Shown: positions 1 to 8,085 of the stretch, piece after piece | How the letters are laid out: each line of letters starts with the position of its first letter | Position numbering within the stretch: the first letter of the stretch is position 1 | DNA from: DASPWW01 sp963756745 | Lineage (GTDB): Bacteria > Actinomycetota > Thermoleophilia > Solirubrobacterales > 70-9 | Assembly (NCBI GenBank): GCA_963756745.1 | Contig: CAVWOU010000001.1 | Location: forward strand, 62,001-126,000 | Direction: 5' to 3' | DNA length: 64,000 bases | Position numbers and translations under genes: made by a program | The notes under the pieces: model-generated | Database searches by the model: none | What the model was told of the DNA's origin: nothing | Seen by the model: the letters and a program-made list of their open reading frames with translations, nothing else

Positions 1-187
1 TCACCACGTCGGCCTCGAATGCGTCGCCGTCGGCGGCGACGGCGGTGAGGCAGGCGCCGTTGACCGCGATCGAGTCGCCGCTCGACAGCTCGCCTGCGAG
101 CGGCGTCCGGATGCGCAGCCGCACGCCCTCCTCGCGGGAGTCGATCCTCTCGACGGTTCCGATGTCCTCGATCAACCCGGTGAACAT
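1..187 (-). CDS. ribE: Riboflavin synthase, alpha chain (N-terminal part, cut by window edge)
   Basis: Catalyses dismutation of two 6,7-dimethyl-8-ribityllumazine molecules to riboflavin in the cytosol. The 62 visible residues begin with the family hallmark M-F-T-G-L-I-E and continue into the first lumazine-binding barrel, with the conserved N-G-A-C-L-T stretch around residues 43-48. The ATG shares one base with the ribD stop codon (TGATG), so it is translationally coupled to ribD in a riboflavin operon. The rest of the gene lies beyond position 1. Confidence 0.93.
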   Translation of the reverse strand, partial: MFTGLIEDIGTVERIDSREEGVRLRIRTPLAGELSSGDSIAVNGACLTAVAADGDAFEADVV

Positions 188-1308
188 CACCACTCCCTGA
201 GCCGCGCGCGGGCGAGCAGATCGGCGCCGACCCTTCCCCATTCGACCGCAAGCGCGTCGGCCGCGTCGGCCATTCGCTCCGCGCCCGCGCCCTCGATCAA
301 GGGCTTGCCTCCGCCGAGGACCCGCGGGGCGATAAACAACCGAAGCTCGTCGATCTCACCCGCGCCGAGGAACGCGCCGGCGAGGATCGGTCCGCCCTCG
401 ATCAGCAGGCTGGTGATATCGCGGCGACCGAGCTCCGCGAGGGCCAAGCCGACGCGCTCGACCCGCGAGCCGCCGACGACGATCACATCCACCCCCGCTT
501 CGCGCAGCGCCGCCACGCGATCGTCCGGAGCGCCGTGTGCGGCGACGACCGTCACCGCCGCCTCGTCGAGCGATCGCACGAGCTTCGAGTCGCGCGGGAG
601 CCGCGCCGTCGAATCGAAGATCACCCGGTTCGGCTGACGCTCGGCCTCCGGCGTCCGGGCCGTCAAGCGTGGGTCATCGGCGAGCACCGTGCCGATGCCG
701 ACCGCGACCGCATCGGACTCGCCGCGCCACCGGTGCACGAGCGCCCGGCTCGACTCGCCCGAGATCCATTTCGACTCGCCGCCGCTCGTCGCGACGCGGC
801 CGTCGAGGGTGACCGCGGACTTCATCGTCACCAGCGGTCGCCCGGTGCGCGCGTGCTTTCGAAACGCCTGGTTGAGCAGTCGGGCGCCCGTCGCCTCGGC
901 TCCGTCGGCGAACGTGACCTCGATCCCCTCGTCGCGCAGCACGCCGGGGCCCCGCCCGCTCGCCTTCTCGGATGGATCGTCGGCGCCTACCACCACGCGC
1001 TCGATGCCGGCCGTGATGATCGCGTCGGTGCAGGGAGGCTGCCTGCCGTGGTGCGCACACGGCTCGAGCGTCACGTACATCGTCGCCCCCGAGGGATCGT
1101 TGCCGCGCTCGCGCGAGTCTGTGAGTGCGGCGACCTCGGCGTGCACCCCGCCCAGCGCGGAGTGAAAACCCTCGCCGATCGGCTCACCGTTCTTGACCAG
1201 CACCGCCCCGACCAGCGGGTTCGGGCTCACCCGGCCGCGCCCACACTCCGCAAGCTCCAGCGCGCGTCGAAGGTGCGCTCGATCCTGCTCTGTCGCGACC
1301 GCGGTCAG
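187..1308 (-). CDS. ribD: Bifunctional pyrimidine deaminase/reductase RibD, probable CTG start
   Basis: Second and third steps of riboflavin synthesis: an N-terminal deaminase of 2,5-diamino-6-ribosylamino-pyrimidinone phosphate and a C-terminal NADPH reductase. The deaminase zinc motif H-A-E and P-C-x(n)-C (T-L-E-P-C-A-H-H-G, then P-P-C-T) is present, and the reductase domain (K-S-A-V-T-L-D-G-R) follows. A GTG at 1230 would start at V-S-P-N-P-L-V-G and lose the conserved R-A-L-E-L-A-E helix, which is encoded in frame just upstream. The only plausible start keeping that helix is CTG at 1308-1306. It is preceded by a perfect AGGAGG at 1319-1314 with 5-base spacing. Length 373 residues from CTG. 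Divergent from the glycosyltransferase gene. Confidence 0.9.
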   Translation of the reverse strand: MTAVATEQDRAHLRRALELAECGRGRVSPNPLVGAVLVKNGEPIGEGFHSALGGVHAEVAALTDSRERGNDPSGATMYVTLEPCAHHGRQPPCTDAIITAGIERVVVGADDPSEKASGRGPGVLRDEGIEVTFADGAEATGARLLNQAFRKHARTGRPLVTMKSAVTLDGRVATSGGESKWISGESSRALVHRWRGESDAVAVGIGTVLADDPRLTARTPEAERQPNRVIFDSTARLPRDSKLVRSLDEAAVTVVAAHGAPDDRVAALREAGVDVIVVGGSRVERVGLALAELGRRDITSLLIEGGPILAGAFLGAGEIDELRLFIAPRVLGGGKPLIEGAGAERMADAADALAVEWGRVGADLLARARLREW

Positions 1309-1335
1309 GTCGGCCTCCTGGTGGTGCTCACGCGA

Positions 1336-1351
1336 TTGACTGGTCAGTCAA
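1336..1351. promoter_or_regulatory. Dyad TTGACTG-GT-CAGTCAA, candidate operator between ribD and the glycosyltransferase
   Basis: Seven-base perfect inverted arms around a 2-base centre lie in the divergent intergenic region, 28 bases upstream of the ribD start. The size and symmetry resemble TetR-type operators. The binding protein is unknown and no regulator gene is adjacent. The left arm contains a TTGACT that could also serve as a -35, but no good -10 is spaced from it. Confidence 0.4.
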
Positions 1352-1390
1352 CCAAGATTGTAGGCGCCCGGGAACCCCGATGGCCGCGGG

Positions 1391-1396
1391 TACTAT
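1391..1396 (+). promoter_or_regulatory. Candidate -10 box TACTAT for the glycosyltransferase
   Basis: The hexamer fits TANNNT and lies 49 bases upstream of the ATG at 1446. If used, transcription starts after the alternative ATG at 1380, which supports 1446 as the true start. No convincing -35 is visible. Confidence 0.3.
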
Positions 1397-1445
1397 GGCC
1401 CGGCCATTAAGTGCCCACTTTGCACCTGACGCGCCGCAACTGCCT

Positions 1446-2477
1446 ATGAAGCTGATGGTCCAGATCCCCTGCCTCAACGAGGAGGAGAGCCTCCCGCTGA
1501 CGCTCGCCGAAATGCCCCGGCGGGTGCCGGGGTTCGACGAGGTCGAGTGGCTGGTGATCGACGACGGCTCGACCGACCGCACCGTCGAGGTGGCGCGCGA
1601 GGCCGGCGTCGACCATGTGGTCCGGCTGACCAACAACAAGGGGCTCGCCGCGGCGTTCCAGGCGGGGCTCGACGCCGCGCTGAAGCTCGGCGCCGACGTG
1701 ATCGTCAACACCGACGCCGACAACCAGTACCGCGCCTCGGACATCCCTGCCCTGACCGCACCGATCCTCGCGGGCGAGGCGGACATGGTGGTCGGCGACC
1801 GTCAGGTCCAGACGCTGGAGCACTTCTCGCGACCCAAGCGCGCCCTGCAGAGGCTCGGGAGCTCGGTCGTTAGGTGGGCGTCGGGCACCAACGTCCCCGA
1901 CACCACGTCCGGATTCCGCGCCTACAACCGCGAGGCCGCGCTGCAGCTCCAGGTCGTGTCGAACTTCACCTACACGCTCGAGAGCCTGATCCAGGCCGGG
2001 AAGATGCTGGTCGCGGTCGACCACGTCCCCGTGCACACGAACCAGACCGGGCGCGAGTCGAGGCTGTTCGGCTCGACGTCGAGCTACGTGCGGCGCAACG
2101 CAGTCGCGATCTTCCGGGCCTACGCGATGTACGAGCCGCTGCGCGTGTTCACGACCGCGGCGGTCGTGCTGGCGATCGCGGCCATGGCGGCGTGGACGCC
2201 CTTTCTCGCCGACTGGATCCTGAACGGCGACTCGAGCGGCCATGTCCAGTCGCTGATCCTCGGCGGCGTGCTCGCGATCGCGGCGGTGCAGATGTTCGCC
2301 CTCGGCGTGATCGGAGACGCACTCGCGGGGCAGCGGGTGATGGCGCAGCGCGCGTTCGAGCGCATACGGCGTGTCGAGCTGAGCCTCGGGATCGGGCCTT
2401 CGCACTACGAGCCCGCCGAGGGCCAGGCGGAGTCCGACCCCGATCGGGTGGCTGCTCCGGTCGGCGGACCGGAGTAA
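1446..2477 (+). CDS. Family 2 glycosyltransferase with C-terminal membrane anchor
   Basis: GT-A fold transferase of the dolichol-phosphate-mannose-synthase/undecaprenyl-phosphate type. It opens with M-V-Q-I-P-C-L-N-E-E, followed by the nucleotide-binding V-I-D-D-G-S-T-D near residue 38 and N-T-D-A-D-N-Q-Y near residue 88, whose D-x-D-like acidic residues bind metal. Two hydrophobic helices near residues 240-265 and 275-300 probably anchor it to the membrane. An in-frame ATG at 1380 would add 22 residues without domain character, so the ATG at 1446 is preferred. The flippase gene follows almost directly, suggesting a role in an envelope glycan or glycolipid. The sugar and acceptor cannot be read from sequence. 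Confidence 0.85.
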   Translation: MKLMVQIPCLNEEESLPLTLAEMPRRVPGFDEVEWLVIDDGSTDRTVEVAREAGVDHVVRLTNNKGLAAAFQAGLDAALKLGADVIVNTDADNQYRASDIPALTAPILAGEADMVVGDRQVQTLEHFSRPKRALQRLGSSVVRWASGTNVPDTTSGFRAYNREAALQLQVVSNFTYTLESLIQAGKMLVAVDHVPVHTNQTGRESRLFGSTSSYVRRNAVAIFRAYAMYEPLRVFTTAAVVLAIAAMAAWTPFLADWILNGDSSGHVQSLILGGVLAIAAVQMFALGVIGDALAGQRVMAQRAFERIRRVELSLGIGPSHYEPAEGQAESDPDRVAAPVGGPE

Positions 2478-2481
2478 GGCT

Positions 2482-3873
2482 CTGGACGCCGGCCAAGCCG
2501 CGAAGCGCTACGGGCGCACCGCGAGCCTGCTGTCGGTCGCCGTCGGCGCGACCGGCTTCATCGTCTATCTCTACTTCGCGCTAGCCGCCCACAACCTCGA
2601 CGCGGCGGACTACGGGGACATCGCGACGCTGTGGCTGGTCGTGTTCGTCACCGTCGCGACGCTCTACCGGCCGGTCGAGCAGCTGCTGTCGCGCACGATC
2701 GCCGAGCGGCACGCGCGCCCGGGGTTCCGCGGCCGTCCGGTCCGGGTCGCGGCGACGATCCAGGCGGTCATCGCCGCCACCGTGACCGCGCTCTGCCTCG
2801 CGTTGCGGGGCCCGATCGAGGACAGCCTGCTGTCGGACAGCTCGACGCTGTACTGGATCATGGTCGTCTCGATCGCCGCGTACGCCGGCACCTTCTTCGC
2901 GCGCGGGTTCTTCGCCGGGCACCGGCGGTTCGGGCTCTACTCCGCCGTGCTGCTGTCGGATGCGTGCACGCGGATCCTGTTTCCGCTCGCGGTGGCGGTC
3001 GGCATCGCGAGCGGCACCACCGCTATCGCGCTCGGGATCGTCGCGGGTCCGCTGGTCAGCCTCGCGCTGGCGCCGGCAGTCGTCGTGATCGCGTTGCGCG
3101 GCCAGCCCGGAAGGAGTCTCGAGCCCGAGGGCCCGGCCCGCCCGGCGGAGACCGGCGGGCCGCAGGGGCCGGAGTTCACTCTCGCCCACGGCAGCGGCTT
3201 TGCGGCAGCGGTCCTGTTGATCGTGTTCAGCGAGCAGCTCTTCCTGAGCTCCGGCGCGCTGATCCTCAGACTCACGGAAGGTGCGGTCGCGACCGCGTTC
3301 ATCTTCAACGTGCTGATGCTCGCGCGAGCGCCGATCTACCTCTTCCAGGCGGTCGCGACGAGCCTTCTCCCTCACCTCACCCGGCTGCGCTTCAGATCGG
3401 GCGGTGGGAGCGACGACGCCTTCCGCCTCTCGGTCCGGGTCACACTCGGCGCCGTGGTCGGGTTCGCCGCCCTCGTCGCCGCGGTCGTGGCCGTCGCGGG
3501 GCCGGCGCTGATGCAGATCGCGTTCAGCGACGAGTTCACCTACGACCGCATCGGGTTGTTGATCGTCACCATCGGGATGGGCTTCTACCTCGCGGCCGCG
3601 ACCCTCAACCAGGCGGCACTCGCCCAGGGCCAGGCGCGCCGCGCGGCGATGTGCTGGATCGGATGCGGGATCGCGTACGTCGCCTGGAACCTGCTCCCCG
3701 TCCTCGACGACTTCCGCCGGGTCGAGATCGGGTTCGCGCTCGCGGCGGCGACGCTGTGCGGGCTGCTGTTCCTGCTCTACCGTGCGCCCCACCCGCGGGT
3801 GGAGGACGCCGTTCGACCGGACTCGCCGCAGGAGATCGAGGCGCAGCTCGCCGCCGCCGACGAGGCCGGATAG
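2482..3873 (+). CDS. Polysaccharide flippase-like multispanning membrane protein (probable CTG start)
   Basis: About 12 hydrophobic segments in 463 residues, with the layout of MOP-superfamily Wzx/MurJ-type flippases that move lipid-linked sugars across the membrane. An internal GTG at 2641 would remove the first transmembrane helix (T-A-S-L-L-S-V-A-V-G-A-T-G-F-I-V). No ATG, GTG or TTG precedes that helix in frame after the last stop. CTG at 2482 is the best start, with GGAG at 2471-2474 spaced by 7 bases and overlapping the stop of the upstream glycosyltransferase. The pair probably forms one export unit. Substrate unknown. Confidence 0.72.
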   Translation: MDAGQAAKRYGRTASLLSVAVGATGFIVYLYFALAAHNLDAADYGDIATLWLVVFVTVATLYRPVEQLLSRTIAERHARPGFRGRPVRVAATIQAVIAATVTALCLALRGPIEDSLLSDSSTLYWIMVVSIAAYAGTFFARGFFAGHRRFGLYSAVLLSDACTRILFPLAVAVGIASGTTAIALGIVAGPLVSLALAPAVVVIALRGQPGRSLEPEGPARPAETGGPQGPEFTLAHGSGFAAAVLLIVFSEQLFLSSGALILRLTEGAVATAFIFNVLMLARAPIYLFQAVATSLLPHLTRLRFRSGGGSDDAFRLSVRVTLGAVVGFAALVAAVVAVAGPALMQIAFSDEFTYDRIGLLIVTIGMGFYLAAATLNQAALAQGQARRAAMCWIGCGIAYVAWNLLPVLDDFRRVEIGFALAAATLCGLLFLLYRAPHPRVEDAVRPDSPQEIEAQLAAADEAG

Positions 3874-3885
3874 GCAAGAGCCGGG

Positions 3886-5685
3886 ATGTCCGACGCCGAG
3901 CTGATCTTCGTTGCCGGCGCCCTGCTCGCGGTGGGCATCATCGCCGCGAAGGTCGCCGACCGCGTCCGGGTCCCCGGGCTGCTCCTGTTCGTCGCGCTGG
4001 GGATGCTGGTCGGGTCGGACGGCCCAGGAGGGGTCGAGTTCGACGACGCCGAGTTGACCAGGACGCTGGGCACGATCGGGCTCGTGCTGATCCTGTTCGA
4101 GGGTGGGCTCTCGGCAGGGTGGGGGGAGATCCGCCCCGTGGTCGGGACCGCGATCTCGCTCGCCGTGATCGGGACCGTCGTCACCGCCGCGCTGACCGCG
4201 CTCGCGGCGTCGTGGCTGTTCGGGCTCGGCACACTCGAGTCGCTGATCGTCGGCTCCGCGGTGGCCGCGACCGACAGCGCGGCGATCTTTGCGGTCCTGC
4301 GCGGCTCCAGGTTGCGACGCCGGCTCGCGCGGTCGCTCGAGGGCGAGTCGGGGATGAACGACCCCGTCGCACTGCTGCTCGTCACGGGGTTCATCGACTG
4401 GATCCAGGACCCCGGCTACGGGGCGGAGGACATGATCATCAACCTCGTCGTCAAGCTCGCGCTCGGGGCGGTGCTCGGCATCGTGGTCGGCTTCGCGGCC
4501 CGGTGGGCGGTCCGGAACGTCGACCTTCCCACGCCGGGCCTCTATCCGGTCGCCTCGATGGCGACCGCGGCGGTCGCCTATGGGCTCACAGAGCTCACGC
4601 ACGGCTCGGGCTTCCTCGCCGTCTACCTCACGGCGCTGATCCTGGGGACGGGCACGGTGCCCGCGAAGCGGACGATGCTCTCCTTTCACCAGGGCTTGAG
4701 CTGGGTGTCCCAGATCGCGCTCTTCTTCCTCCTCGGGTTGCTGGTGTTCCCGAGCCAGCTCGGCGACGTCGCCGTGGACGGCGTCCTGCTCGCGCTCGCG
4801 CTTATGTTCGTGGCGAGGCCGGTCGCCGCGTTTCTCGCCAGCCTCGCCTCGCCCTTCTCCCTCCCCGAGCGGGTGATGCTCGGATGGGCGGGCCTTCGCG
4901 GGGCGATCCCGATCTGGCTCGCGACATTTCCCGTGATCGCCGGCGTGGGCGGGGCGAGCGAGCTGTTCAACGTCGTCTTCTTCGTCGTCGTCGCCTCGAC
5001 GTTGGTCCAGGGCGCGAGCTTCGAGTCGCTCGCCAAGCGGCTTGGGGTCACCACCACCGAGCCCGCCCTGCCCCGTCCCCTGGTCGAGACGGGGATGGTC
5101 CGGGAGCTGGGGGGCGAGGTGGTCGCGTACCGCGTTCGAGCGGACGACGCGGTGGTCGGCCGGATGGTCAAGGAACTCGGCCTCCCGCGGGAGGCGCTGG
5201 TGAACGTGATCGTTCGCGGCGGGAGCGCGATCCCGCCCCGCGGCTCGACCGAGATCCAGGCCGGTGACGAGCTACACATCCTGGTTCGCCGCGAGGCGTA
5301 CTCCGAGGTGGAGCGGCTCAGCAGCCAATGGCGGGACGGCCCGATCGGCGAGCCGCCTCCACCGACGCCGCCGATCCGCGGCGCGCCGCGACCGTTCAAG
5401 GTGCGGCCATGGACCGATGCCGATGGCGATCCGGGGCGCCCGGACGAGATCGACGGCGTTCGGGTGGTCGGGGGCGTGCGAACGAGGCGCGACCGGCCGG
5501 GCGCCCTGCTCGCGCTCGAGGACGGCCGCTACGCGGTCACCGGTGACGGACTGGTGGCGCTGGGCGGGCGCAACTTGCTCGCCCGGTGGTGCATCCGCCG
5601 CGCGAGCCTGTCCCCGCCCGAGCCCGAGGTGCGCGCGTGGTGGCAGGAGGTGATCGGGGTGCTCAGTGGGCCCGTTGCGAGGTAG
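3886..5685 (+). CDS. cvrA: Potassium/proton antiporter, CvrA/NhaP2 type
   Basis: CPA1-family antiporter exchanging K+ (or Na+) for H+ at the cytoplasmic membrane. About 12 membrane segments fill residues 5-390, with the ion-site region A-A-T-D-S-A-A-I-F near residue 127 and E-S-G-M-N-D-P-V near residue 151, both typical of CPA1 proteins. A TrkA-C (RCK_C) regulatory domain covers roughly residues 405-470. A basic, Pro-rich cytoplasmic tail of about 120 residues follows, part of which may be lineage-specific. ATG at 3886 is 12 bases after the flippase stop. Convergent with rpe. Confidence 0.88.
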   Translation: MSDAELIFVAGALLAVGIIAAKVADRVRVPGLLLFVALGMLVGSDGPGGVEFDDAELTRTLGTIGLVLILFEGGLSAGWGEIRPVVGTAISLAVIGTVVTAALTALAASWLFGLGTLESLIVGSAVAATDSAAIFAVLRGSRLRRRLARSLEGESGMNDPVALLLVTGFIDWIQDPGYGAEDMIINLVVKLALGAVLGIVVGFAARWAVRNVDLPTPGLYPVASMATAAVAYGLTELTHGSGFLAVYLTALILGTGTVPAKRTMLSFHQGLSWVSQIALFFLLGLLVFPSQLGDVAVDGVLLALALMFVARPVAAFLASLASPFSLPERVMLGWAGLRGAIPIWLATFPVIAGVGGASELFNVVFFVVVASTLVQGASFESLAKRLGVTTTEPALPRPLVETGMVRELGGEVVAYRVRADDAVVGRMVKELGLPREALVNVIVRGGSAIPPRGSTEIQAGDELHILVRREAYSEVERLSSQWRDGPIGEPPPPTPPIRGAPRPFKVRPWTDADGDPGRPDEIDGVRVVGGVRTRRDRPGALLALEDGRYAVTGDGLVALGGRNLLARWCIRRASLSPPEPEVRAWWQEVIGVLSGPVAR

Positions 5686-5697
5686 GGACAATCAAGC

Positions 5698-5721
5698 GGC
5701 AAGTTCGCGAGCGAACCTGCC
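5698..5721. terminator. Stem-loop between convergent cvrA and rpe
   Basis: GGCAAGTTCGC and GCGAACCTGCC pair at 10 of 11 positions with a 2-base loop. It sits in the 48-bp gap between two convergent stop codons, so it can serve both strands. There is no T-run, so a strict factor-independent mechanism is not shown. Confidence 0.5.
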
Positions 5722-5733
5722 GGTCAGCGGCCC

Positions 5734-6414
5734 CTACTCTGCCCCTGCGGCGTCGACGATGCGCCGGTACGCCGCGGCGGGATCGGGGTCACGGAACACC
5801 GCCGAGCCGGCGACGAACAGCGTCGCGCCGGCGTTCGCGACCGACCCGACCGTAACCGCTTCAATCCCGCCGTCGACGCCCACCACGGGCTTGGGCGCCA
5901 CCTCCCGCAGGCGCGTGACCTTGTCCGGCGAGGTGGCGATGAACGGCTGGCCCCCCCATCCTGGGTTGACGGTCATGCAGAGCACGAGGTCGGCCGCCTC
6001 GTCCAGCTCCGAGACCGCGTCCACCGCGGTGCCGGGATTGAGCGCGATGCCCGCCAGGCAACCCAGCTCGCGGATCGCCGACAGCGTCCGGTTCGCGTGC
6101 GCGGTCGCCTCGGCGTGGAAAGTGATGCAGTCGGCGCCGGCGTGGGCGAACTCCTCGACCTGGGCCTCGGGGCGCTCGATCATCATGTGAACGTCGATCG
6201 CGCCGCCCGCGTCGTGCACCCTGTCGGCGATCGCCGCCGCGACCAGGGGCCCCATCGTGATCGGCGGGACGAAGTGGCCGTCCATCACGTCGACATGGAT
6301 GATCCGCGCACCGGCGGCCATAACCTCGTCCACCTGGGAGCCGAGCCGCGCGAAGTCGGCGGACAGGATCGAGGGCTCGACCCTGCGGCCCGAGAACAAT
6401 TCGGCCCGGCTCAC
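5734..6414 (-). CDS. rpe: Ribulose-phosphate 3-epimerase
   Basis: Interconverts ribulose-5-phosphate and xylulose-5-phosphate in the pentose phosphate pathway. TIM-barrel motifs are clear: P-S-I-L-S-A-D-F, H-V-D-V-M-D-G-H-F-V-P, D-V-H-M-M-I, N-P-G-W-G-G-Q and V-D-G-G-I, carrying the metal-binding His and Asp residues. GTG at 6414, after an AGGA at short spacing, gives a family-typical 226 residues. An ATG at 6489 overlaps the previous gene's stop (ATGA) and would add 25 residues, but those are encoded by a perfect inverted repeat, so I prefer the GTG. Last gene of the priA-def-fmt-rsmB run. Confidence 0.92.
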   Translation of the reverse strand: MSRAELFSGRRVEPSILSADFARLGSQVDEVMAAGARIIHVDVMDGHFVPPITMGPLVAAAIADRVHDAGGAIDVHMMIERPEAQVEEFAHAGADCITFHAEATAHANRTLSAIRELGCLAGIALNPGTAVDAVSELDEAADLVLCMTVNPGWGGQPFIATSPDKVTRLREVAPKPVVGVDGGIEAVTVGSVANAGATLFVAGSAVFRDPDPAAAYRRIVDAAGAE

Positions 6415-6431
6415 GCCGTCCTGGCCGGAAC

Positions 6432-6457
6432 CGCGAGATTTGCTTGCAAATCTCGCG
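6432..6457. repeat. Perfect 12-bp inverted repeat with 2-base loop ahead of rpe
   Basis: CGCGAGATTTGC and GCAAATCTCGCG flank TT. A direct copy of CTTGCAAATC occurs at 6443-6452 and again at 6468-6477, so three GCAAATC units (one inverted) lie within 40 bases. The block is A+T-rich compared with its surroundings and lies just upstream of the preferred rpe start. Read on the plus strand it is followed by a T-rich run. Possible roles are an operator, an RNA hairpin affecting rpe translation, or a terminator. None is proven. Confidence 0.6.
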
Positions 6458-6485
6458 CCTTTTGTCTCTTGCAAATCGGACGTAT

Positions 6486-6725
6486 TCATATTGGCCGCAG
6501 CATCGAGTTATGGCATTGCTGACAGAGCATGTCCTCGGTCGAGCTCATACGGCTGATCGTCTGGTGTGTGCCGCAGTTGGGGCACTGGGAGACGAGCTCG
6601 TATCGCCGCAGGCAGTAAACGCACCGGTAGCGGCCCGGGAGCTGGGTCGGCCGGAGCCACGGCTCACCGCACCCGGGGCACGCGGGGCGGCGGATGTCGG
6701 TCCGAGCCACCTCGTCGGCCATCAT
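6486..6725 (-). CDS. Small zinc-ribbon protein
   Basis: 79 residues with four C-x-x-C pairs (C-P-G-C, C-V-Y-C, C-P-N-C, C-Q-Q-C), enough to bind two zinc ions. The start (ATGATG) overlaps the rsmB stop and its own stop overlaps an ATG in front of rpe, so it is tightly embedded in the operon. No enzymatic domain is visible. The neighbours suggest an RNA- or translation-related accessory role, which is inference. Confidence 0.75.
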   Translation of the reverse strand: MMADEVARTDIRRPACPGCGEPWLRPTQLPGRYRCVYCLRRYELVSQCPNCGTHQTISRMSSTEDMLCQQCHNSMLRPI

Positions 6726-8085
6726 TCCGCCACGCGTCGCAAGCGAGCGATGAAGAAACCGTCCGTGCGGTCGCGGTCGGGCCGCGTCTGGAGGAATCGG
6801 CCGTCGTGGGCCGAGGGGAGCGGCGGGTACTTGGCGCCGAGGTCGTCGGCGCGAAGCCGAAGCGACGGGTTCTCGAGCGCCCGCGTCACCGTCTGCTCGT
6901 TCTCGCGCCGCGAGATCGTGCACGTCGAGTACACGAGGGTGCCGCCGGGCCGCAGCGCCGCGGCGCCGCGTTCGAGGATCTCGCCCTGGAGGCGCGCGAG
7001 CCCTTCTATTTGCTCGGGCGACTTGCGCCACCGGGCGTCGGGCCGGGAGGCGAGCGTGCCGAGGTCCGAGCAGGGCGGATCCACGAGGACCCGATCGTAG
7101 CCGCCTCCAAGGTCGTCGCGGCTCGCATCCGCCTCGATCACACGCACGCTGCTCGCGCCCAGACGTGCGCACAGATCGCCGACCTCACGCGCTCGTCCAG
7201 GATCCACATCGACCGCCACGATCTCGCCCTCGTCGCTCATCCGCGCGGCGATCTGCGTCGTCTTGATCCCCGGCCCCGCGCACAGGTCGAGCACCCGCTC
7301 ACCCGGCCGCGGTTCGAGCGCGGCGACCACGGCCGCGGAGGCGCGTGACTGCGGAACCAGCTCCCCGGCGTCGATCCGGCCGGCGAGGTCGTGCCCGATC
7401 GGCCCCGCGATCACGAGGGACTCCTCGGGCGCGGGCGGCGCCGCGGGACGCGCTATCTCGGCGCCGGCGTGGGCGAGCTCGCCCACGAGATCGTCGGGGT
7501 TGGCCCGCAGAGGATTGACTCGCATCGCCGTCTCGGCGGGCTCGTTGTCTGCGGCCATCAACGCCCTGGCGACGTCGGGCCCGAGCTCCTCCCACCACAT
7601 CTCGGCGAGCCACTCCGGGTGCGAGAGGGCAAGCGCCGCCTCACCCGGGGTCGATTCCGACAGCCCGCCGAGAAGCGCGCGGCGCTCGCGCGCGGCCCGG
7701 CGCAGCACGGCATTCACCATGCCCGCGCCGCCTCGACCGCCCTCGCCCTTCCGAGCTCGACCGCCTGGTCGACGGCCGCGTGGTCGGGGGTACCGCCCGC
7801 GTACAGGACCTCGTACATGCCGAGGCGAAGCGCGGCGCGCAGAGGCGGGTCGATCTCGCCGACCGGGCGCCCCGCGAGGTCGGCGATCAGGTGGTCGAGC
7901 GTGCCGCGGCGCTGGATCGCGCCGTAGGCGAGGCGCTGGGCGAGCGCGCGGTCGCGGCCGTCGAGCCCGTGGCGGCTGACGGCGGTTGGGAGCGCGCGGT
8001 CCGCCCACGCGTCTTGCTCGAATGTGCGGCGCACGACCTCAAACGCGGCGCGCCGCGCCGGCGCCACGCGATCGACCGTGTTCAT
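6722..8085 (-). pseudogene. rsmB: 16S rRNA (cytosine-967 C5) methyltransferase RsmB, apparent one-base frameshift
   Basis: SUN-family enzyme: an N-terminal NusB-like RNA-binding domain followed by a SAM-dependent m5C methyltransferase. The methyltransferase part shows the SAM loop L-D-L-C-A-G-P-G, V-D-P-P-C (motif IV Pro-Cys) and S-T-C-T-I (catalytic Cys). The NusB-like part (M-N-T-V-D-R-V-A... to A-V-D-Q-A-V-E-L-G) is in a different frame. The break is at about 7721-7730, where V-E-A-A-R should run into G-M-V-N-A-V-L-R-R; one more G in the local GGG would restore it. ATG at 8085 overlaps the fmt stop (ATGA). It may be a real mutation or a sequence error. Confidence 0.85.

Noticed and set aside
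1309..1380. FMN riboswitch upstream of ribD
   Set aside because: The leader is too short and shows no RFN core; only a protein-type dyad is visible.
2581..5267. Very long open frames on both strands opposite or out of frame with the flippase and antiporter genes
   Set aside because: Arg/Pro/Ala-rich translations without domains; typical shadows in G+C-rich DNA. The real genes in the same stretch have clear membrane topology and motifs.
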